64,000 nucleotides of DNA, from the NCBI GenBank assembly GCA_024734495.1, contig JALMQS010000435.1, positions 2,004,603 through 2,068,602 on the forward strand, read 5' to 3'. This document shows positions 1 to 9,080 of this stretch, one piece after another. Under the pieces are notes generated by a model. The model worked only from the letters and a program-made list of their open reading frames with translations. It made no database searches and had not been told where the DNA came from. Numbering within the stretch: the first letter of the stretch is position 1; each line of letters begins with the position of its first letter. The DNA is from Forficula auricularia (lineage: Eukaryota > Arthropoda > Insecta > Dermaptera > Forficulidae). Both the position numbers and the translations under genes were made by a program.

Positions 1-1245
1 AAGCTGTAGTCTTGGCATATTTTTTTTAGCTTCGTCATTACTGATCTCCCCATCTGTATGCACCTGTTTATCTCAGCATCACAGCCGCCTTTGTTGGTTA
101 TCATGGACCCGAGATATATGAAATGGTCAACCACATTGTAATCCCCGATTTTCCTGATGCTAGGCATATTGTCATTAGCACGGTCGACAATCATGATTTT
201 GGTTTTACTTTGGTTGATCTTCAGTCCAAACTCTTCGCTTACTCTTCCAAGTAGCTGAACTAGTTCTTCTTCCGAGTTGGCGAGTAGGGCCGTATCATCC
301 GCATATCTTAAATCAGTTATTTTTATCCCTCCCACAGAGACGCCACCATCCCAGCCCTCCAGGACCCTTCGCATGACATATTCCCCATATATGTTGAACA
401 GAATCGGCGACAAAATACACCCCTGACGCACCCCCTTGCCCACAGCAAACTCATTCGACAGACTTTTTTTTTTTTTTTTTTTAATGATATTGATGAGAGA
501 AGGTGATACACCAGAAGGTGGATCCCCTAAAGGCCTGTATGGACTGGCCCCTCAATCGTGAAAAGAACAGAGCAGAAGGAAAAGAAGCCGGGATCACGAG
601 CCAATCTCAGAAACTTAGATACAATTCAATATCCAATTTACCAAGGTTATAGGGGCTTCGAGCAGTGGTAAATCCTCCGCGCGATAAATTCGGTTAAATT
701 TATCTCCCACTTAATTTTTATTACCAGACCCTATACTTACAGAAAAAATGTCTGGGTATAGCCGGGAATCGAACCCGAGACCTCCGGGTTGCCAGTCAGT
801 TGTTCTGACCATTACACCACCGAGGCGGACATTTGTTGACAGACTGTTCTCAACACTAACCACCCCGGAGTTGTTTTCATATAGACTCTTTATTAATGTT
901 ATTAGATGTATGGGAACGCCCATACTTTCCAGAATCTTCCAGAGCTTTGGCCATTGTAAGCTATCAAATGCTTTGCAGTAGTCTACAAAGCAAAAATAAA
1001 CTGGATGATAGTATTCTCTGGCTTTTTCAATTATGAGTCTTATGTTTAGAATTTGTTCTCGGGTTCCTTTTCCTTTTACAAAACCAGTCTGATTAGGTGG
1101 AATCTGCCAGACAATATAATGCTTTAATCTTTCGTGAATGATGGAAAGCAACACTTTACTAGCATGAGGTATTAAAGTGATTAGTCTATAATTGTCACAT
1201 ATGTTTTTGGGAGGTTTTTTATGAAATGGGACAAAAAGTAGATTT
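1..1245 (-). pseudogene. RTE-type LINE reverse transcriptase, split by a SINE
   Basis: Minus-strand remains of a non-LTR retrotransposon reverse transcriptase. The N-terminal part lies at 846-1245 and reads NYRLITL, then QTGFVKGKGTREQI, then a YFCFVDYCKAFD block (RT motif A with its Asp). The frame resumes below 457 with GVRQGCILSPILFN and the YADDTALLA catalytic box around 225-300, and runs off the window start. The FxKGxGTRxQI and KAFD wording is typical of the RTE/BovB group. It is 5' truncated near 1245, where AT-rich sequence takes over, and is disrupted by a SINE at 457-845. No ORF1 or endonuclease is visible here. The coding frame is otherwise well preserved, so this copy is not ancient. 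The clade call rests on motif wording only. Confidence 0.8.
457..845 (-). mobile_element. tRNA-derived SINE (family A) inserted in the LINE
   Basis: Read on the minus strand this begins with a tRNA-like head containing A box TGGTGTAATGG and B box GGTTCGATTCC (about 735-830), followed by a body of about 250 bases and a poly-A tail (T run at 464-482). The 8-bp target duplication GACAGACT is present at 457-464 and 838-845, interrupting the RT frame of the host LINE. Near-identical copies lie at 43907-44279 and 53082-53455. Confidence 0.85.
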
Positions 1246-2043
1246 TAAGTAGAAATAAATTTAAAAAAAAAATTTTTAACTAATTTTATTTAAAGGGACC
1301 TTTACAGCGATACTTCAACCTTATGATAAATTAAAATTTGAATTTTTATTTAAATCACACATGATTAATTTATAATTATTTATTGAAAGAAATAATTACA
1401 ATATAAATACAAAGAGCTTCTCCAGGCGTGCCTTTGGCACGCCCTCTACAGCTCGTCCCTCCGTGCAGGTGGCCCTGGCGGGCGGCGTCTCGGCATGTGA
1501 TTATTAGGTCTCCAAAATTTATTTAAAAAAAAGCTCCAAATATTTAGATATTTGCAAATAAATAATTCTCAGTTTTCTAAAAAGTAAATGTACAAAAAAG
1601 CTGAAAAAATTTATATTTTGCCCCCCCCCCCCCCCCCCCGCTTTCTCCCCCATACAGTCAATTTTGATAGTTGATTTTTACTTGAATAGTTTCTTAAAGT
1701 AATAAAGAATAACTAAAATTTGATCAAGATCGGAGAGAATTTTAATTTTTGCCCCCACTCACATTTTGGATAGTTGAAGGGGGTGGTCGGATTACAAAAA
1801 ATCTCGAAATTATTTTTTAGATATTTGCAAATAAATAATCCACAGTTTTCTAAAGAGTAAATGTATTAAAAAGCTAAAAATTTCTATAATTTGCCCCCCC
1901 CCCCTTTCGCCCCCATACAGTCAATTTTGATAGTTGATTACAGGAATAATTTCTTAAAGTAATAAAGAATAACTCTACAAAATTTGATCAAGATAGGAGA
2001 GAGTTTTAATTTTTGACCCCACTCACATTTTGGATAGTTGGGA

Positions 2044-2517
2044 GTCGAATTTCAAAAAATCCTGAAATTACTTTTTAGATATTTGTATTTAGAATTTTAT
2101 TAAGTAAAAATCAAGTAGATATCTTATCGTTCTTAATTGAAAATGCATAATTAGTGTAAAGACATTGCAAAGATATTTTGGCCCTTTTGACCCCTTTAGG
2201 GGTCGAATTTCAAAAAATCCTGAAATTACTTTTTAGATATTTGTATTTAGAATTTTATTAAGTAAAAATCAAGTAGATATCTTATCGTTCTTAATTGAAA
2301 ATGCATAATTAGTGTAAAGACATTGCAAAGATATTTTGGCCCTTTTGACCCCTTTAGGGGTGGAATTTCAAAAAATCCTGAAATTAGTTTTTAGATATTT
2401 TAATTTAGTATTTTGATAAGTAAAAAGCAAGTAGATATTTTATCGTCCTTAAGAGATATCACATAGTCAGTGAAAACACACTTTGCCCCCTTTTGCCCCC
2501 TTAGGAGTCGAATTTCG
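2044..2517. repeat. 158-bp tandem repeat, about three units
   Basis: Units start at 2044, 2202 and 2360, each opening with a GTCGAATTTCAAAAAATCC-like block. The first two are almost identical and the third is diverged after about 60 bases. It lies wholly inside the Helitron-like element, and related text recurs near 29500. Confidence 0.85.
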
Positions 2518-2608
2518 AAAAATCCTTTCTTAGTGAGCCCCTATGTCATAGATGTAATATCTTCTCCAAATTTCATGTTTCTATGTTCAGTGGTTCGGGC
2601 TGTTTTGA

Positions 2609-2665
2609 TGATGAGTGAGTGAGTGAGTGAGTGAGTGAGTGAGCGAGTGAGTGAGTGAGTGAGTG
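2609..2665. repeat. GTGA microsatellite
   Basis: About 13 GTGA units with one GCGA interruption at 2641-2648, near the right end of the Helitron-like element, a common position for microsatellites in such elements. Confidence 0.95.
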
Positions 2666-2889
2666 TATCGGGCAAAGAATTTTATATATATAGATAAATT
2701 TCAAGTTTCAATAAATAATTATAAATTAATCATGTGTGATTTAAAAAAAAAATTCAAACTAATTTAATTAATAACAAAAATAAAAGCTTCAACAGCTTCA
2801 TTACTAATAAACATTCATTATAAATATTTATTTTGTTAAGGTAGAAGGGTTCTTGGCGAAACATATTTAAATAAAGTAAAGAAAATTTA

Positions 2890-3030
2890 AACAATTAAAA
2901 AGAAATTTTAAAATATAAAATTCTAGGTAGATTCTACAAAAATAAAAGACAAGGAGCTTGTAACCATGACTATATTTCGGGGTACGAGCCCATCTTCAGG
3001 AATTCACAGAGAAAACCTTGTAGTCCAAGA
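2890..3030 (-). mobile_element. Decayed Penelope-type terminal repeat
   Basis: A single minus-strand copy of a terminal-repeat-like unit whose core at 2968-2999 reads CTGAAGA, a GGG/CCC stem, CGAAA and TATAGTC. Flanking sequence matches none of the intact copies closely, so the boundaries are approximate. Confidence 0.4.
2968..2999 (-). ncRNA. Hammerhead-like core (decayed)
   Basis: Minus strand: CTGAAGA (2993-2999), one spare T, a short GGG/CCC stem II with a CTCGTA loop, CGAAA, then ATATAGTC. Stem III is not a clean palindrome and stem I pairing is weak, so activity is doubtful. Confidence 0.35.
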
Positions 3031-3285
3031 GCTGGTGACACATTTTTGACTAACTAACTAACTAACTAACAGACATTGAAGGAGACAATAAAAGAGTGTC
3101 TTCTGCTGGAATTATAAATTTTATTTATTTATAATTCCAGCAGAAGACACTCTTTTATTGTCTCCTTCAATATATAAAAATTCTGCTACTCTCGGCAAAA
3201 ACTTTCAATTTAACTAACAGACATTTGGACAAAACAATTATTATCTCGAAAAATATAATTTTTTTGATGTTTACTTATAAGAGCT
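3030..3285 (+). repeat. Left part of an interrupted TATGGTCAAG-family repeat
   Basis: ACTAACTAAC repeats, ACAGACATT, then GACAAAACAATTATTATCTC up to 3285 match the repeat at 41750-41830. The same copy resumes at 9815-9958. Between the two halves lie a palindromic retroposon, the LTR element and a foldback repeat. Confidence 0.7.
3077..3210 (+). mobile_element. Small palindromic retroposon (P-a)
   Basis: A perfect inverted repeat (arms about 44 bases, ending at 3171, loop about 9) is followed by a 39-base unique tail containing TTCTGCTACTCTCGGCAAAA. The 14-15 bp target duplication TAACTAACAGACATT flanks it (3063-3077 and 3211-3225). The arms correspond to the part of element P-c (31431-31693) that lies downstream of its hammerhead-like core, so this copy lacks the ribozyme. 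Tail plus long target duplication indicate target-primed insertion. Confidence 0.8.
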
Positions 3286-3537
3286 AGTCACGTCAGGATA
3301 TTGTGTTATCTATTCCCACGCTGAGAGAGTTACAGACTCAGCATTTATCTAGTATATAAAGACGGATGTCCAGTGGGAACATCAAGGCTTGTCTTAGGCT
3401 CGTTTTGATCACATTCGACTTGAGACCTCCAATCTCCAAGTATAACCTGTTGTATTTTAAATTCTACTTAATAAAACCAATTTATTCAAAATTCATATCG
3501 TTTTTTTTTGAAATCTACGATACTGAAGAATAAAATT
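3286..3537 (+). repeat. 5' LTR
   Basis: 252 bases, AGTCACGTCAGG to AATAAAATT, identical base for base with the 3' LTR by eye. It carries a TATA box and a polyadenylation signal. Confidence 0.95.
3353..3360 (+). promoter_or_regulatory. LTR TATA box
   Basis: TATATAAA followed about 20 bases later by a CAGTGGG initiator-like region. The LTR polyadenylation signal AATAAA follows at 3470-3475. The same elements occur at 8887-8894 and 9004-9009 in the 3' LTR. Confidence 0.7.
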
Positions 3538-3555
3538 GGCGGCAGTCGGTAGGAC
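3537..3555 (+). promoter_or_regulatory. Primer-binding site, tRNA-Ser type
   Basis: TGGCGGCAGTCGGTAGGA lies directly at the LTR edge. It matches the tRNA-Ser primer site known from 17.6/297-type elements apart from one extra G after TGGCG. The primer identity is from family knowledge. Confidence 0.7.
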
Positions 3556-4236
3556 AAAACCCAAAAACCCCGGATTTCGGTAGGCCAAAACCTAAAATTT
3601 CGAAAGCCACTTTGGGAATCGCCCGACGTCCGTGTCGCAGTGCCAACGGACGGTCAGCTCTTAAGCTGTTTACTAGCGAAAAACCTATCATCGCCTTGCC
3701 ACGACAACCCGTTGACAACCGTCAGCCAACCGCCAACCAAATTGGAGCGATAGGAAGCCACCAGCCTTAACGAGGAGTGGACTTCGAGCTGCGGGACATC
3801 ATACAAATACTGAGGAAGATACAGCCGAAACTTCCCAAGGGCGCAGTCAGCATCGTCAGCGGAGAATACAACACAAAGGTTAGAAACGAACAGACATCCT
3901 TCCGGTCAACCGTACTGTTACACGGCCCATAAATTGAACGTTAAAACTAAATAAATAAATAAAATAATAAAATAATTGTGAAAGTTAAATAATAATACAA
4001 ATAAATGTTAAATAAAGAAATAAATAAAGGTTAATGCATGAAAAGTGAATAAATAATTGTTAAATAAATAAATAAATAAATAAAGGTTAATGCATGAAAA
4101 GTGAATAAATAATTGTTGAAATAAATAAAAAATTAATATTATAAATAAAATAATACTAATATAAAATAATAGTAATTGCTTTAGAAAGATTTAACAGATT
4201 TAAATAAATAATAAATAATTATAAAAAGAATAAACA
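3556..4236 (+). other. Untranslated leader with a 56-bp duplication
   Basis: Leader between primer site and gag. The 5' part is GC-balanced. From about 3940 it becomes runs of AAATAAAT. A 56-bp unit containing GGTTAATGCATGAAAAGTG is duplicated in tandem (starts at 4029 and 4085). A splice donor for an env transcript would be expected here or early in gag, but I cannot place it. Confidence 0.6.
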
Positions 4237-5085
4237 ATGGCTACATTATCCCATTCCGAACTTTTAAAATTGATTCCTAAATATAACGGTTCCCCTGAAT
4301 TATTGGAGGAATTTATTGAAAATACTGAGGCGATAGTAAGAAATTTTAGTGAAGTCCCTATTGATCAACAAAATTTAATTTTATTACATATCAAGAATCA
4401 AATAATAGGAGAAGCTAGACATAAAATATTAGGCCATCATGTCAGAAATTGGGATGAATTAGTAATCTTATTAAGAAACTTATTCAAATCGCCAAAGAAT
4501 GAAAATACAATTAAAGTAGAATTATTTTCCCTAACGAATAAAAATCTAGGTATTGAGAAAAATTATGTAGAAATAAACAAATTAATGACCCAGTATAATT
4601 CCCGAATAAACGCTAGAAATATTGAAACAGATATTAAAACCGAATTAATTAAAGAATTTTCTAAAGATGCCACACAAATTTTTATAAAAACATTAAAGGA
4701 ACCCACAGCAAGCCAGGTTTTAGCACAAAATCTAGGTTCAGTATACGAGGTTTATGAGTACATTCTCAATAGAACGAATGCACTAACAGTTGAGGGCAAA
4801 CCAAAAATAAATAATAATAATTATAATAATACAAATTACAGAAATTTTCAACCTAGGAATTTTCAACCTAGACAGAATTTTCAACCCAGACCCCATTTCC
4901 AAAATTATCAAAATGGTTATCAAAACTCTAATAATTATAGAAATCATAATAATTACAGGCCCCCACGTCCACAATATTTTAATCAAACCCCAATGTCCAC
5001 ACAGACAATTCAGAATCAATCAGGTCAGGAAAGAAGAGAAAATCATTTTTTAGGAAGAGGCCCCCGAGAGAACGAACTCACATAA
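4237..5085 (+). CDS. gag: Gag-like structural polyprotein
   Basis: A 282-residue open frame starting in a good context (AACAATGG). It would form the retrotransposon capsid and bind genomic RNA. Residues 1-185 look like a globular, helical capsid region. From about residue 187 the chain becomes an Asn/Tyr/Arg/Gln-rich tail with three near-repeats of NFQPR, which is probably the nucleic-acid-binding part. No CCHC zinc knuckle is present, as in many errantivirus Gags. The stop at 5083-5085 lies 31 bases after a slippery heptamer, so a fraction of ribosomes should shift into pol. The frame is intact and shows no decay. Function is inferred from position and composition, since Gag sequences diverge too fast for motif matching. 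Confidence 0.8.
   Translation: MATLSHSELLKLIPKYNGSPELLEEFIENTEAIVRNFSEVPIDQQNLILLHIKNQIIGEARHKILGHHVRNWDELVILLRNLFKSPKNENTIKVELFSLTNKNLGIEKNYVEINKLMTQYNSRINARNIETDIKTELIKEFSKDATQIFIKTLKEPTASQVLAQNLGSVYEVYEYILNRTNALTVEGKPKINNNNYNNTNYRNFQPRNFQPRQNFQPRPHFQNYQNGYQNSNNYRNHNNYRPPRPQYFNQTPMSTQTIQNQSGQERRENHFLGRGPRENELT
5046..5052 (+). promoter_or_regulatory. -1 ribosomal frameshift site T TTT TTA
   Basis: In the gag frame the codons are CAT TTT TTA, giving the classic X XXY YYZ heptamer TTTTTTA. A one-base backward slip puts the ribosome in the frame at 5052, which stays open through the end of gag and continues into pol. The GC-rich stretch AAGAGGCCCCCGAGAGAACG just downstream (5055-5075) could hold a stimulatory structure. 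Confidence 0.85.
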
Positions 5086-5162
5086 CACCCCAAATTAATT
5101 ATAATAATTTCGAATATAGGGACAGTATAAATGAAAAATCATCGTTACCATATTTAGAGTGG

Positions 5163-7409
5163 ATGAATTTAAAAGTTTTAATAGATACAGGATCTACTGT
5201 AAACTTAATAAAACCAGAGATAGCTAATTTATATACAAAGTTTAAAGAGGATAATTTTATAAAATCTATTAATGGGTCCAGGAAAATAACAGAATACACA
5301 TATGTAAAATTTTTAGGAAAGGAATATATAAAAACATTAATAATTGATTTTCATAAGGACTTCGATATTTTAATAGGGTTAGACGCAATCAAAAAATTAG
5401 AATTTGCGTGGAATTTTAAGGATGACGAAATTACATACGAGAGTAAGAAATATAAAGTCAAATATCATATTAACGAGTTAGATAAGAAATTTTCCCACAA
5501 AAGTGATGATACGAGCAGTGATTCACTTAGTAGCCTAGACAAAGAGGAAATAGTAGACGATATTGTAACAGAGCCCACAGATGTTAAAAGGAAATATGAA
5601 CCCTTAGATAGAGGCGAGGATAGCGAAAATAAAGATAACAAACCATGGGAAAAATTAAAGAGTAAGATTAATATTGAAAATAAGGTCAATAAACCTGAGA
5701 TAAATAATAGAATAATTAATAAAAAATACGTAGGTAAGGAAAAGAATGTTAGCCAGTTAACGAAAACAAAAGATCAGATGTTAAGGGATGAAAAACTAAT
5801 TCATCAACCCACACACCAAAGAGTAAAAATTAAAATTAGGAAAGAAATTAAAAATACCCCAGAGAGAGTTAATTTATGTCAGTATTCACATAGGGTAAAA
5901 GATGGAAAAAATTCAGAGGGTAAGGTGTCAATGGACGACCAAACAATAAACAGTTTGGGACCGAATGTAAAATGCGAAATAAATATGAATGAAAAATATT
6001 GTACAATGGAAATCGATAAACTAGTAAATAATTTGTTAAATAGATATAGTCATTTAATATATTCAGAAGACACCCCACTAACGCACACACACGCAATTAA
6101 ACACAAAATTAGAACTACCCACGAGAACCCAACTTATACAAAAAATTATAAATACCCCATAATTTATCAGGGAGAAGTAAAAAGACAAATAAAAGAAATG
6201 TTAAAAAATAATATTATTAGAGCCAGTACGAGTCCATATAATTCCCCAATTTGGGTTGTACCAAAGAAAAATGGAAAAGTTAGAATAGTATTAGATTTGA
6301 GGAAAATAAATGAATGTACTATTGAAGATAAATACCCAATACCTAATATAAACGATATGTTAACGAAATTCGTAAATCAAAAATATTTTACGACCCTTGA
6401 CCTCGCATCAGGTTATCACCAGGTACAAATGGACGAAGAGTCGATAGAAAAAACAGCATTTACTATAGAAAACGGGCATTACGAATTCCTTAGAATGCCC
6501 TTCGGATTGAAAAATGCCCCCGCGACATTTCAAAGACTAATGAATAATATTTTGGAAGAATTAATTGATGAAAATATTTGTTTGGTATATCTAGATGATA
6601 TTATTATTATGGGTCAAACTTTAGAAGAACATATACATAATATTGAAAAGGTTTTTAAGGCATTAGAAAAATATAATTTAAAAATATCAGATACAAAATG
6701 TGATTTTGTGAAAAAGGAAATAGAATTTTTAGGACACTTAGTAACAGACGAAGGAATTAAACCCCTAGCTAAAAAGGTAGAAATAATAAACAATTACCCT
6801 ATCCCTAAAACGCGAACAGAAATTAAACAATTCACGGGCGCGATTGGTTTTTACCGCAAGTTCATACCTGGGTTTTCGCAAATAACGAAACCATTGAACA
6901 ACTATTTGAAAAAGGGAGCAGTTATAGATATCAAAAATAAAGAATACATAAAAGCTTTTGAGGAATGCAAAAAATTAATTAGCAATCCCCCGATATTAAT
7001 TTACCCAGATTTAAATAAGCCATTAGAATTAACCACAGACGCATCAAATTTTGCATTAGGAGCAGTGTTAAGCCAAAACCAAAGACCCATATCTTATATT
7101 TCGAGAACTCTAACAAAAGCAGAACAAAACTATACTACTACCGAACGCGAGCTACTTTCGGTACTTTGGAGTTGCTATTATCATCATAATTATCTATATG
7201 GAAGAAAATTTATAATTTATACAGATCACAAACCCCTTGAGTGGTTATTTAATTTAAAAGATGCAAATTCAAGATTAATGCGTTGGAGAATTAAGTTACA
7301 AAATTACGATTACGATATAAAATATATAAAGGGAAAATCAAATGTAGTGGCGGATGCCTTAAGCAGGATAGCACCCGAACACGAAATACATATAAAAGAA
7401 AATCGATAA
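5163..7409 (+). CDS. pol: Pol: protease, reverse transcriptase, RNase H (no integrase)
   Basis: The frame is open from within gag by -1 shift; the first ATG is at 5163. From that Met, the aspartic protease motif LIDTGS is at residues 6-11. A charged, low-complexity spacer runs about residues 120-285. The reverse transcriptase has the RIVLDLRKIN block, then LASGYHQ, FGLKNAPATFQ and the catalytic YLDD at residues 476-479. RNase H carries D626 (TTDAS), E661 (TTTEREL) and D688 (TDHKPLEW), then VVADALSR. The chain ends about 50 residues later. Errantivirus Pol normally continues for several hundred residues with an integrase of HHCC zinc finger and D,D-35-E core, and both are absent. All visible catalytic residues of the three remaining domains are intact. 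Confidence 0.95.
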   Translation: MNLKVLIDTGSTVNLIKPEIANLYTKFKEDNFIKSINGSRKITEYTYVKFLGKEYIKTLIIDFHKDFDILIGLDAIKKLEFAWNFKDDEITYESKKYKVKYHINELDKKFSHKSDDTSSDSLSSLDKEEIVDDIVTEPTDVKRKYEPLDRGEDSENKDNKPWEKLKSKINIENKVNKPEINNRIINKKYVGKEKNVSQLTKTKDQMLRDEKLIHQPTHQRVKIKIRKEIKNTPERVNLCQYSHRVKDGKNSEGKVSMDDQTINSLGPNVKCEINMNEKYCTMEIDKLVNNLLNRYSHLIYSEDTPLTHTHAIKHKIRTTHENPTYTKNYKYPIIYQGEVKRQIKEMLKNNIIRASTSPYNSPIWVVPKKNGKVRIVLDLRKINECTIEDKYPIPNINDMLTKFVNQKYFTTLDLASGYHQVQMDEESIEKTAFTIENGHYEFLRMPFGLKNAPATFQRLMNNILEELIDENICLVYLDDIIIMGQTLEEHIHNIEKVFKALEKYNLKISDTKCDFVKKEIEFLGHLVTDEGIKPLAKKVEIINNYPIPKTRTEIKQFTGAIGFYRKFIPGFSQITKPLNNYLKKGAVIDIKNKEYIKAFEECKKLISNPPILIYPDLNKPLELTTDASNFALGAVLSQNQRPISYISRTLTKAEQNYTTTERELLSVLWSCYYHHNYLYGRKFIIYTDHKPLEWLFNLKDANSRLMRWRIKLQNYDYDIKYIKGKSNVVADALSRIAPEHEIHIKENR

Positions 7410-7820
7410 AATATTAAATAATGATTTAGAATCTATTTTAGCTAGAGGAAGTCAATTAATATAAAAAAAAATTAGAAATAATTATTAGAAATAATAAAAT
7501 AACTTCAAGTCGATAGATTAAAAGACCACGTTTATTTCAGAGAGAGAGAACAAATAATATTACTGACCCAGTTGATAACGCGATGAGGTAATGAAATCTA
7601 AGATTTAAGTCAAGGATAATCAAAGCGAGAGATGCAAAGCGTAGGAATATATTTAATAATAGCTACTATAGATTAATCAAGTATGAATAATTTAATTAGT
7701 TAGCAATATAGCAATTTAAAACATAAAATAAATAATTAACACAAACAATTTAAGGAAATAGAAAGATAAACAGTTATTTTATAGGTATAAATGAAAAGAT
7801 TTTTGGGATACCAAGGATGA
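7410..7820 (+). other. Non-coding junction where integrase and env start should be
   Basis: A-rich sequence with stops in all sense frames. I see no integrase zinc-finger or catalytic motif. Its length (about 410 bases) is far below the 1.5-2 kb expected for integrase plus the first half of env, so a large deletion is inferred. Confidence 0.65.
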
Positions 7821-8765
7821 ATTTCGTTTAGAGATTTAAAACGCCTAATTGATAATTATAAAATCAAAATAAAATTCGAAAATTTTTGGGAAGCCACACA
7901 GTTCGTGAAACCCATTTGTAAAATTGAGAATGAACTCGTAGACGTAATTTTAAAAATACCCGAATATATAAATACAAACGCATCAGTGATTCAATTCATT
8001 CCTTTACCAATATTTTATAATAAACAAAATTACATAATTAACGAAACAAAACAGGACCTATTAAAAATAAATAACGAATTAAGTACCGCCAGAAATTGTT
8101 TATTCTCTAATGAAATTTATTATTGCAAAATATCAAACTTTAAAATAAGTCCATGCATTTACAGACTTATCAAAGAAAATAAGATTGAATATTGTAGATT
8201 ATATAAATTAAAATTTTACCCTGGAATAAGCATAATTCCTGATACAAATAATATAATCATCTTTATAAGAAATAATGAAACAACCTTACTAGAATGTAAA
8301 AACTTATCAAAATATTTGTATAATGGCGTGTATCTAGTGAAAAATAATGATTGTACAATAAATAGTAACAAAATAATTACCTATGAAAAAATTCAGAAAT
8401 TTAGTGATTTACCTGTGCCTAAAATAATGATAAAGCCAGAATTAATAGACAATAAAAGTGAAGTGTCAGTGATTAATTTTAATGATTTGAAAATAAAGCA
8501 AATAGACGAAGTAGACTTGAATTTATGGCCTAGCCATCAAAATCAATATATAATAGTAATAATCATAATCATAATAATATTGTTAATTATATTGTACGTA
8601 TTAAATAAATATAAAATAAAAATTGTTGATATAATTAAATGTAATAAATTAAGAAATAATATGGATTGTAATGATATAAATAATGATTGTTCAAATGATT
8701 GTAATATAAATAATATGAATTCAAATGATTGTAATCCAAATAACAATGTAAACTCGATATTTTAA
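7821..8765 (+). pseudogene. env: C-terminal remnant of an Env-like membrane protein
   Basis: The open frame begins after a stop at 7818-7820; a GTG at 7905 is not a credible start, so the 5' end is missing. Counted from 7905, about 286 residues remain. They contain several cysteines, N-glycosylation-type NNT/NET sequons and one strong hydrophobic segment at residues about 215-237, followed by a cytoplasmic tail rich in Asn, Asp and Cys (NDCN repeats). This is the layout of the C-terminal half of errantivirus Env. No signal peptide or proteolytic/fusion region is left, so it is described as a fragment. Identification is by position and topology, not motif. Confidence 0.55.
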
Positions 8766-8807
8766 ATTGTGAAGAAATTTCATATAAACATAATGAAATT
8801 TCTCCCC

Positions 8808-8819
8808 GGAGGAAGGAGG
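8808..8819 (+). promoter_or_regulatory. Polypurine tract
   Basis: GGAGGAAGGAGG immediately precedes the 3' LTR, the expected plus-strand primer for reverse transcription. Confidence 0.9.
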
Positions 8820-9071
8820 AGTCACGTCAGGATATTGTGTTATCTATTCCCACGCTGAGAGAGTTACAGACTCAGCATTTATCTAGTATATAAAGACGGA
8901 TGTCCAGTGGGAACATCAAGGCTTGTCTTAGGCTCGTTTTGATCACATTCGACTTGAGACCTCCAATCTCCAAGTATAACCTGTTGTATTTTAAATTCTA
9001 CTTAATAAAACCAATTTATTCAAAATTCATATCGTTTTTTTTTGAAATCTACGATACTGAAGAATAAAATT
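8820..9071 (+). repeat. 3' LTR
   Basis: 252 bases identical to the 5' LTR at 3286-3537, followed by the target duplication AGCT. Confidence 0.95.
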
Positions 9072-9080
9072 AGCTTTTTT

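Larger units (their letters stand above)
1395..2697 (+). mobile_element. Helitron/Helentron-like non-autonomous element
   Basis: The left end carries the GC hairpin GGCGTGCCTTTGGCACGCC near 1427, followed by GC-rich sequence. The right end carries a GTGA microsatellite and stops in TATATATATAG near 2693. The same hairpin and ATATAG ends occur in copies at 20925-21615, 32835-33710 and 58548-59210, whose ends can be inferred from a filled/empty-site comparison. It has no coding capacity. The interior contains C-rich tracts (1621-1640 and 1893-1903) and a tandem repeat. Helentron-type assignment is an inference from the end structure. Confidence 0.55.
1335..2770. repeat. Inverted repeat surrounding the Helitron-like element
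   Basis: The sequence at about 1340-1390 (with ATCACACATGATTAATTTAT) returns inverted at about 2700-2765. The two arms sit directly outside the element at 1395-2697, so that element appears to have landed in the loop of an older foldback. Arms are about 50-60 bases and nearly perfect in the core. Confidence 0.7.
3282..9075 (+). mobile_element. Errantivirus-type (Ty3/gypsy) LTR retrotransposon, integrase-less
   Basis: Complete insertion: TSD AGCT (3282-3285 and 9072-9075), two identical 252-bp LTRs starting AGT and ending ATT, primer-binding site, gag, pol (protease, RT, RNase H), an Env-like remnant and a polypurine tract. AGT...ATT ends, a 4-bp TSD, a tRNA-Ser-like primer site, a -1 gag-pol shift and a third ORF are the pattern of Drosophila 17.6/297/gypsy-type elements. 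Pol stops directly after RNase H and no integrase motif (HHCC or D,D-35-E) is visible before the env frame, so an internal deletion is inferred. Body base composition is strongly A-rich on the sense strand. Confidence 0.92.

Noticed and set aside
735..830. tRNA-like match in the SINE heads
   Set aside because: These are SINE heads joined to a SINE body with poly-A and target duplications, not tRNA genes.
3515..3718. Minus-strand ORF over the primer-binding site
   Set aside because: Shadow frame in the retrotransposon leader; no coding signal.
7410..7820. Hidden integrase in the pol-env gap
   Set aside because: No HHCC or D,D-35-E blocks in any sense frame, and the gap is too short.
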